A stretch of 64,000 nucleotides of DNA. Source: Acinetobacter sp. P8-3-8 (lineage in GTDB: Bacteria; Pseudomonadota; Gammaproteobacteria; Pseudomonadales; Moraxellaceae). The notes under the pieces are model-generated. The model made no database searches. It was not told the origin of the DNA and saw only the letters and a list, made by a program, of their open reading frames with translations. Numbering within the stretch: the first letter of the stretch is position 1; the number at the start of each line of letters is the position of its first letter. Location of the stretch: contig NZ_AFIE01000001.1 of assembly GCF_000214135.1 (NCBI RefSeq), forward strand, positions 186,001 to 250,000, written 5' to 3'. Shown in pieces: positions 57,949-64,000 of the stretch. A program made the position numbers and the translations under genes.

Positions 57949-58647
57949 ATGGCTGGATTTAACCCTGCTAATTTTACAGTTGCTAAAGCAAAACCTTTGC
58001 CAGTAGTACTACTGTTAGATGTCAGTAGTAGTATGGGGGGGGAGAGTATTAAAAAACTTAATATTGCTGTAAAAGAAATGATTTCAGACTTTGCCAGTGC
58101 AGAAAAAAATGAGGTAGAGATCTTAGTTTCAATTATTACTTTTGGTGCAAAAGTTCTCCTTCACACACCTTATACTTCAGCCAAAGATATCGAGTGGCAA
58201 GACCTTACAGTAAGTGGTAGTACCCCAATGGGTACAGCTTTTTCGATGGCAAAAGCAATGATTGAAGACAAGGAAACAACGCCATCACGTGCATATCGTC
58301 CAACAATTGTTCTAGTTTCAGATGGTGAACCAACTGATTCTTGGCAACAACCTTTACGTGCTTTAGTTAATGATGGGCGCTCAAATAAGTGTGACCGTAT
58401 GGCAATGGCAATTGGTGGTGCAGCTTCTAATACCGTACTTAACGAATTTATCTCGGGTACAGAGAATAAAGTATTCACAGCTCAAGATGCTTCACAAATT
58501 CAAGAGTTTTTTAAATTTGTGACCATGTCAGTTACTACTCGTACCAATAGTCAAAATGCCAATGTTGTGCCTAAACCAGAAGAAATAGAGCAATTGGTTA
58601 AGCAAGAGCAAAATCAACAGCAAGAAGAGTCAGATGAGTTTATCTAA
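57949..58647 (+). CDS. VWA-domain protein, TerY-like
   Basis: The 232-residue von Willebrand A protein carries a full MIDAS: DVSSSM (about 24-29), the Thr in STPMGTAFSMA, and SDGEPTDSW. The C-terminal 30 residues are Gln/Glu-rich. TerY-like VWA proteins pair with a kinase and PP2C phosphatase in the TerY-P triad described in bacterial conflict and stress systems. The ribosome site is AGAGGATAAATT before ATG. The next gene overlaps it by 14 bp, so the set is an operon. Confidence 0.9.
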   Translation: MAGFNPANFTVAKAKPLPVVLLLDVSSSMGGESIKKLNIAVKEMISDFASAEKNEVEILVSIITFGAKVLLHTPYTSAKDIEWQDLTVSGSTPMGTAFSMAKAMIEDKETTPSRAYRPTIVLVSDGEPTDSWQQPLRALVNDGRSNKCDRMAMAIGGAASNTVLNEFISGTENKVFTAQDASQIQEFFKFVTMSVTTRTNSQNANVVPKPEEIEQLVKQEQNQQQEESDEFI

Positions 58648-59164
58648 GCTTCACTGCATTATCGATTGTTCTGGAAGTATGGTGGAGTATGGTAAGCCAA
58701 TGTTGTTGGTTAACTTAGTACGCTATATCAGGCAATTTACTGAGCAACATGACACCAATATATGTTATTTCAGCTGGCAAGAGAATATTACACAACTTCA
58801 TTGGTCAGTTGGAAGTGATGTTGAATTACCTAGCACTAGCGGGGAGGGGAATGTTGATGCACTTTGTAAGTGGATTGAAAGAAACCCAGACGTCAAATTT
58901 TTGCTATTGACAGATGGTTACTTTAAGTTAAATGCACAACAGCGGTTTCAATTAAGCCAACTCGATCATTTATATCTGATAGGTGTAGGTGGTGATGCGG
59001 ATCTGCCACACTTAAATACGCTATCTAATAATTGCTATCGTGCAGAACAATTAGATCAAGTTTTACATATGATTTTGCGATCCGAAATTGTAGCCATGAT
59101 TCCATCGCGCAGAGTTGATTTAACTCATATTATTGAAAATGAATCGAATGATGATGACTGGTAA
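58634..59164 (+). CDS. Second VWA-like protein
   Basis: The 176-residue protein has a MIDAS-like CIIDCSGSM at residues 8-16 and LLLTDGYFKL in the later metal-loop position, but it is shorter than the first VWA protein, and the Thr loop is less clear. It begins inside the preceding gene. It probably forms a complex with the first VWA protein and the kinase. Confidence 0.8.
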   Translation: MSLSKLHCIIDCSGSMVEYGKPMLLVNLVRYIRQFTEQHDTNICYFSWQENITQLHWSVGSDVELPSTSGEGNVDALCKWIERNPDVKFLLLTDGYFKLNAQQRFQLSQLDHLYLIGVGGDADLPHLNTLSNNCYRAEQLDQVLHMILRSEIVAMIPSRRVDLTHIIENESNDDDW

Positions 59165-59879
59165 TAGTTTAGTATGGCGAGGTTTCAGTGGTACCGAAAT
59201 AGGGCCGTTTCATCAACGCCTTGGATTACCTAATCAAGATGCTTGTCACTTAGAACTTGATAATGAGTTGGTCTTGATTGCTGTGTCTGATGGTTTAGGA
59301 AGTAAGCCTTTATCTCATATTGGTTCTCAAGCGGTATGTCGAGCAGTAGTGAGAGTTGCTCGACACTATATGAGTACATTAGTAATTGAACCATTATCTG
59401 TTATTGAGTTGTTTCATAGTTTTTGGTTAGAAGAGCTGAATGGGGCTGAAGTTGAACAATGTAGCTGTACAGCACTCTTCGCTATTGTATTTGGAGATAG
59501 TACTTTTATTGCTCACATTGGGGATGGTGATTGCTGCATCATTACGTCGGTTAAAAATGAGCAACAGATCCATTTTTTAACTGATAAAGATGAAAGTTTA
59601 TTTGCCAATCAAACATACTCATTAGGTAAAAAAAATCAGGTTGAAAAATGGAAATTTTGTGTACAGCCAACTGTAGAGTTAGAGGCTTGCTTTTTAGTTA
59701 CAGATGGGATTGCTGATGATTTAGCTTCTGAGCATCGTATTGATTTCTATCGTGAACTGTTGAACCAATATCGTCTGTTATCAGATATTGAAGTTACTTT
59801 AGATGTAAAGCATTGGATAAGCGATTGGCCGGTGACAGGTCATAGCGATGATAAGACTATCGCTGCTTTATATCGTTAA
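59148..59879 (+). CDS. PP2C-type Ser/Thr phosphatase
   Basis: The start is one of three consecutive ATG codons (59148-59156); no clear ribosome site separates them. The 243-residue protein shows PP2C motifs: NQDACHLELDNELVLIAVSD (metal Asp before GLGS), CSCTALFAIVFGDSTFIAHI leading to GDGDC, LVTDGIADDL and HSDDKTIAAL. These supply the metal-binding Asp residues. It should reverse phosphorylation by the kinase encoded next, which starts 56 bp downstream. Confidence 0.88.
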   Translation: MMMTGNSLVWRGFSGTEIGPFHQRLGLPNQDACHLELDNELVLIAVSDGLGSKPLSHIGSQAVCRAVVRVARHYMSTLVIEPLSVIELFHSFWLEELNGAEVEQCSCTALFAIVFGDSTFIAHIGDGDCCIITSVKNEQQIHFLTDKDESLFANQTYSLGKKNQVEKWKFCVQPTVELEACFLVTDGIADDLASEHRIDFYRELLNQYRLLSDIEVTLDVKHWISDWPVTGHSDDKTIAALYR

Positions 59880-59935
59880 TCATTGTTGGATATATGTTTG
59901 AGTGCTCTAGTTAAGAGCTACAGGGGAAGCTTTAT

Positions 59936-61441
59936 ATGCAACAGCAAAAAGAACAAAAACTTACTCGGGTGAAAGATCAATTATCTCAATGGCATGAGCT
60001 GAAAAAAGAGTTAGGAAAAGGTGGACAAGGGGTTGTATATAGAACAGCAGATTCCGAGTTGTTAGTTAAAATGCCACTGAAAAATGGTAAAAAAATAACG
60101 GATAAGGAAGAAATCAATCATTTTCAAAAGCGGTTTGAAAACCTCTATCTGTTGCCATTAACCAATAAAATGCATATTACGAGACCACTTTATTTGCTTG
60201 AAGGGCAGGCTGGTTATGTGATGCAGATGATGCAAGATATGCAACCGATAGGAAAATGGTTGCCGCAAATTTTGAATAAGCAACTTGCTAAAACTTTCAC
60301 TCGTCCTAGTTGGTTGAGTGAGGAAGTTCCTTTAGAAGTTGCTTACTCATTGGCTATGTATGCTAACACTGGCGGTACTAAGAGAAGATTAGAACTATTG
60401 AGCCAGACTTCTATCGAGTTATTAAGATTACATAGTGTAGGAGTGATATTTATGGATATTTCTCCAGATAATATTTACTGCTCAACTAAGCCAGAGCATA
60501 GTGAAGTGTGGATGATAGATGCGGATAATTTGCGCTTTGAAGGGGTAAGTTCGAAGTCTGGTGTAATCACTCCACAATATGGTGCACCGGAGATAGTTAA
60601 AGGTATTGATGGTGGTAGAGTTGTTAGTGATACTTACTCATTAGCATTATTAGCATTTAAAATTCTCACGATGTCTAATGCTTTTGAAGGACAACTTTTT
60701 AGTGATGTCGTAGGTGATGAAGATGACTGGGCAACAGACGATTCAGAAAGTAGTAAGCCTAATTTAGAAGTTCAAGCAGCACAAGGCGAGCTTCCGTTTA
60801 TATTTGATGCTGAAGACAATAGTAATTCACGAGTCAATGGATTACCTGCTGAGTTGGTTTTAACACCCGATGTACTATATTTTTTTCAAAGAATGTTCGG
60901 AAAAGGACGTAAAGAGCCATGGCAACGTCCGAGTCTTCACTCATTACCGAGGCTATTGGCTAAAGCAGCAGATAGTTCTATTCAATGCCATTGTGGTATG
61001 AGTTTTTATTATCAATCTACAAATGATACACAGTCTTGTCCATATTGTAATGAACATCATTCAAAACTTTTGGTCGCTACTAGTTATTTTTATACATCAG
61101 AGGGGGTAAGTGATCCAATTTGGACTTGGGTTACTCCTTTTATTGATGGTCAAAATATCCAACTACCACGGCGGATATCTGGTGATTTTGATATAGATCA
61201 ACACAATATGCCAATGATTGAGGTGAATCAATTTGATCAGGATAGGTTTCTCTATGTTTCAGCAGAGGATGTACGAGTAGATATTCTGGATAATAATCAT
61301 GTTCAGCAATTAACGAACCAATGGTTTTTGAATGAGCAGCAGATAGAGGAAGGTGTACAGTTATATCTACATGCTCCTTACTCGGTAATTATTGAGATTA
61401 AGGTTAAGGAAAATAATGCAATTCAAACAACTCAATATTGA
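59936..61441 (+). CDS. Ser/Thr protein kinase with C-terminal zinc ribbon
   Basis: The 501-residue protein starts after AGGGGAAG. The kinase domain has a G-loop LGKGGQGVVYR (about 23), VKMPL with the ATP Lys, the catalytic loop VIFMDISPDNIYC (about 170), a DAD in place of DFG (MIDADN, about 196), and YGAPEIVKG as the APE motif. The HRD His/Arg is replaced, so it is an atypical but plausibly active kinase. Near 350 is a zinc ribbon C-x-C-GMSFYY...CPYC, then a beta-rich tail. It is the central member of the TerY-P-like operon. Confidence 0.88.
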   Translation: MQQQKEQKLTRVKDQLSQWHELKKELGKGGQGVVYRTADSELLVKMPLKNGKKITDKEEINHFQKRFENLYLLPLTNKMHITRPLYLLEGQAGYVMQMMQDMQPIGKWLPQILNKQLAKTFTRPSWLSEEVPLEVAYSLAMYANTGGTKRRLELLSQTSIELLRLHSVGVIFMDISPDNIYCSTKPEHSEVWMIDADNLRFEGVSSKSGVITPQYGAPEIVKGIDGGRVVSDTYSLALLAFKILTMSNAFEGQLFSDVVGDEDDWATDDSESSKPNLEVQAAQGELPFIFDAEDNSNSRVNGLPAELVLTPDVLYFFQRMFGKGRKEPWQRPSLHSLPRLLAKAADSSIQCHCGMSFYYQSTNDTQSCPYCNEHHSKLLVATSYFYTSEGVSDPIWTWVTPFIDGQNIQLPRRISGDFDIDQHNMPMIEVNQFDQDRFLYVSAEDVRVDILDNNHVQQLTNQWFLNEQQIEEGVQLYLHAPYSVIIEIKVKENNAIQTTQY

Positions 61442-64000
61442 AATAAATCATCTTTTTTGGATAGAACCGCTAGATAGTAAAGGAATTTCTTTTAAACAAG
61501 GAGATTTAGGCCAGTTACGTTTGAGTTCACGAACAGGTCAGTTACAGCTAGTTATTCATGGAAAATTATTTACGATTACTTTGCGTGAGCCTATTTTATT
61601 TAATGAGATAGTACTTGGGTTTGATCGAGCGAATGCTAATCTGATTGAGATCAGTCGAGTACATCAACAAAAGGATTGGCCTAAAGATAGTGTACAGCTT
61701 GAGTTGGCAATGGTGTCCTTTAATGGTTCTGAAATTGAACTAGGCCCAATTGATATTGTATTAGACCCGAGAACATTAGAACAAGCAAAATCTGTAGGTT
61801 TAGGTGAGAGTTTCGAGACTATTCAAGTAGCGCTTGAACAATATTGTAGTTTTAGCCTATCTGATGAGTTAGAGCAACAGTATGCAATTGTGATGTTGGG
61901 AGAAAGCGCACTAGATCAACTTAAGTATATTGAAAAAAATGAAGATAATCATAATTTGACTAATAAAGAACCACAGCAAAAAATTAAAAATGGTCTAGTT
62001 TTATTGGGCAATAATTTGCAATTGGCAGTACAACAATATTCTGCAGTAGATTTTGATTATTTAGGGGTACGCAAGCTCGTGAGTCGTGCTTGTTCAACTT
62101 CAACACGTGCACTTCGTTTGGTGAGATTACAGCTCAGTTTTAGCGAACAACAAAAACAGGTGGCTTCTCTTGCTTCTCAGCAGATGCGTAAAATTATTAC
62201 AAATCAAAAAGGATATTTAGCCACTTGGGATAAATATGGAAGTACAGAGGGTGAACAGTTACTTAAGCGTGCTAGAGAAATTGGTTGCATAGAAGTGATG
62301 CCTGAACAGTGTGAAGTCTATGGTGAGTTTGGTAGACAGATGTCTATTTATTTGAATAGAGATCTACGCACTTTATTAACAACTCAAGATGCATTGTTAA
62401 TGATGAGCCCTGAAACCTCGGTTCCTTATCTCGAAGATCCTGAGATGGATTGGCAGACATTTAGTTCACAATTACTTGAGGACTATAAACAAAAAAAGGG
62501 CTTTGATAGCAATCTTTCAAATTGGGATCAACAATCTAATTCAGTGAGTACAGATGCTGAGTACCAAGATAATGTGGCATCAGTAGCTAATGAGCCAAGC
62601 CAAATTTTAAAAATTGTTAAAGTTGAGCAAAATCGACTTATTGTAGAAGGAGTTGATATACCGTCGACTAAAATGATTATTGTACAATCTATTATGGGTG
62701 ATCAAGTGCAGATTGAGCGACGGATGGCAGCTCGTAATGCAATTATTGAGGGTAAAAGTGCGATGCCTCATTTAGGATTGCTTATCGAGGAAGATGCTAG
62801 ATTACCAAGTGGACGTGTTCAGCGTCCTGAAATAAAACCATTATCGAGTTTTGTTAAAACTAAAATATTTCCTAAAAATCCACCAACTAAGACTCAAGAA
62901 AAAGCGATTAAACTTGCTTTGAATACTCCTGATATCATGATTATTCAAGGGCCACCAGGGACGGGTAAAACGACTGTTATCACCGCCATTATAGAACGTC
63001 TTAATCAGGAATTGGATAAGAGTAAGTCAATACAGGGTGATATTTTGGTTTCAGGTTATCAGCATGATGCGGTTGAGAATCTATTAAATCGTTTATCAGT
63101 AAATGACTTGCCTGCAATTAAATTTGGGCAGCGTTCAGGTGAGAAAGAACAAAATAATGCTACTGATATTAAATTAGATGAATGGCGATTGAAAACTGTT
63201 GGAAACATCTATCAGCATGTGCCTGAGTTGAAAGAAAGTATTGCTTATTTACAGCTTGAAAATGAAGCTATAGCGTATGCGACAACACCAAGTGACAGTG
63301 CAGCTTTACGATTAGTGAACAAAGCAAAAGCATTATTAATTGGAATACCAAATAGTGCTGAGTTGATAAGTTTATTAAAGATTCTTGGTACTGAACTGAA
63401 TAGTCAGCATTTAGGTGAGAGCGATGGCATAAGATTTTTACGTGCATTACGGCTATCAAAACCAGCATTTAAGGATGATGGGGTGCAGAGAGTTGCAGCA
63501 TTAATGGCTTGGTTGGATGAGGAAGAGATCACTATTGAGAAAAAGTATTTAGATATATTACAACAAGCTATGATTTGGCAACCAAAAAATAATCTAGATT
63601 TTTTACCTCAATTAAAAGAAGTAAAGCAACAATTATTAAAGCAGTTTACACCACGTCCTCAACTCAAACGCAACTTAGCTAGAGAAGATGTGAAGTTAGC
63701 AATACAACGTACACTTGATTTGCTGCAAGATCGTAGTCGTAATGAATCTAAAAATAGAGCCTTAATAGATTATTTGAGTGATTTAGAGGGTAATCCGCAT
63801 CTAGTGCAAGAAGCATTAGCAGAATACAATTTAGTTTATGGGGCGACAACAGGGCAATCTGAGGGCGAAGTCATTCGTCGTTTTAAATCAAAAAGTGGCG
63901 ATGGAAAAGGTTATCTGCAGTATAGCACGGTGATCATTGATGAAGCTGCTCGTGCTAGCCCCCGAGATCTGATGATTCCTATGGTGCAAGCAAAAGATCG
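61416..64000 (+). CDS. UPF1-like SF1 helicase, 3' end outside the window
   Basis: ATG 61416, with AAGGA about 7 bases before it, overlaps the kinase gene by 26 bp. The frame is open for 861 codons to the window edge. A beta-rich N-terminal region of about 500 residues includes a possible OB/beta-barrel (about 400-470, RIVE-like). Then comes Walker A IIQGPPGTGKTTVITAIIE (about 512), a long helical insert, and motif II VIIDEAARASPRDLMIP (about 841). This is the DNA2/UPF1-type SF1B order. It probably is the nucleic-acid effector of the VWA/phosphatase/kinase set. Confidence 0.88.
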   Translation, partial: MQFKQLNIEINHLFWIEPLDSKGISFKQGDLGQLRLSSRTGQLQLVIHGKLFTITLREPILFNEIVLGFDRANANLIEISRVHQQKDWPKDSVQLELAMVSFNGSEIELGPIDIVLDPRTLEQAKSVGLGESFETIQVALEQYCSFSLSDELEQQYAIVMLGESALDQLKYIEKNEDNHNLTNKEPQQKIKNGLVLLGNNLQLAVQQYSAVDFDYLGVRKLVSRACSTSTRALRLVRLQLSFSEQQKQVASLASQQMRKIITNQKGYLATWDKYGSTEGEQLLKRAREIGCIEVMPEQCEVYGEFGRQMSIYLNRDLRTLLTTQDALLMMSPETSVPYLEDPEMDWQTFSSQLLEDYKQKKGFDSNLSNWDQQSNSVSTDAEYQDNVASVANEPSQILKIVKVEQNRLIVEGVDIPSTKMIIVQSIMGDQVQIERRMAARNAIIEGKSAMPHLGLLIEEDARLPSGRVQRPEIKPLSSFVKTKIFPKNPPTKTQEKAIKLALNTPDIMIIQGPPGTGKTTVITAIIERLNQELDKSKSIQGDILVSGYQHDAVENLLNRLSVNDLPAIKFGQRSGEKEQNNATDIKLDEWRLKTVGNIYQHVPELKESIAYLQLENEAIAYATTPSDSAALRLVNKAKALLIGIPNSAELISLLKILGTELNSQHLGESDGIRFLRALRLSKPAFKDDGVQRVAALMAWLDEEEITIEKKYLDILQQAMIWQPKNNLDFLPQLKEVKQQLLKQFTPRPQLKRNLAREDVKLAIQRTLDLLQDRSRNESKNRALIDYLSDLEGNPHLVQEALAEYNLVYGATTGQSEGEVIRRFKSKSGDGKGYLQYSTVIIDEAARASPRDLMIPMVQAKD

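Overview
The window looks like the chromosome of a low-GC gammaproteobacterium, most probably Acinetobacter. This rests on protein style, AT-rich intergenic DNA, a Crp/Vfr-type regulator beside a YhfA-type OsmC protein, prfA-prmC, and an AraC/SDR/acyl-CoA dehydrogenase/acyl-CoA ligase block. No database could be searched, so the genus is an inference.

Bases 1-17,340 are ordinary core or semi-core genome. They hold a partial Crp-family regulator, an OsmC protein, a short FMO-like protein, YiaA/B, a luciferase-like monooxygenase, two paralogous glycine-zipper proteins, prfA-prmC, a bestrophin, an AraC regulator facing a small acyl-CoA catabolic set, several small membrane proteins, and a CAT-anticodon tRNA (probably tRNA-Ile2) followed by a strong terminator.

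Bases 17,340-29,600 look like the entry side of a genomic island. Decayed IS66 and IS21 transposase fragments lie directly after the tRNA. They are followed by an excisionase-like HTH gene and a tightly coupled three-gene recombinase operon: a small protein, a 765-residue degenerate recombinase-like protein and a 1132-residue tyrosine recombinase. Next come a string of small unknown ORFs, an intact IS3-family element with a 3-bp target duplication that clips the last codon of a small gene, and a metallophosphoesterase.

Bases 29,800-64,000 are a dense defence region, all on the + strand. It opens with a C4-like antisense RNA leader and a nuclease cluster (DUF262-HNH, methyltransferase, GIY-YIG, HNH). 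A DISARM-like operon of about 20 kb follows: a DrmD-like SNF2 helicase, a giant adenine methyltransferase, a 2126-residue DEAD/DUF1998 helicase that looks like DrmA and DrmB in one chain, a RelE-like/UvrD helicase fusion, and an McrB (with inserted EVE/PUA-like domain)/McrC pair. Then come two CARF-type genes of the kind that serve type III CRISPR signalling: a ring nuclease and a CARF protein with a possible RelE-like domain. No CRISPR array or cas effector is visible, and each gene is interrupted (an in-frame TAA and a -1 frameshift at an A8 tract). The window ends inside a VWA/VWA/PP2C/kinase/UPF1-like helicase operon of the TerY-P type.

The most notable items are the composite DISARM-like/McrBC operon with its RelE-helicase fusion, the doubly broken CARF pair without CRISPR, and the phospho-signalling helicase operon.
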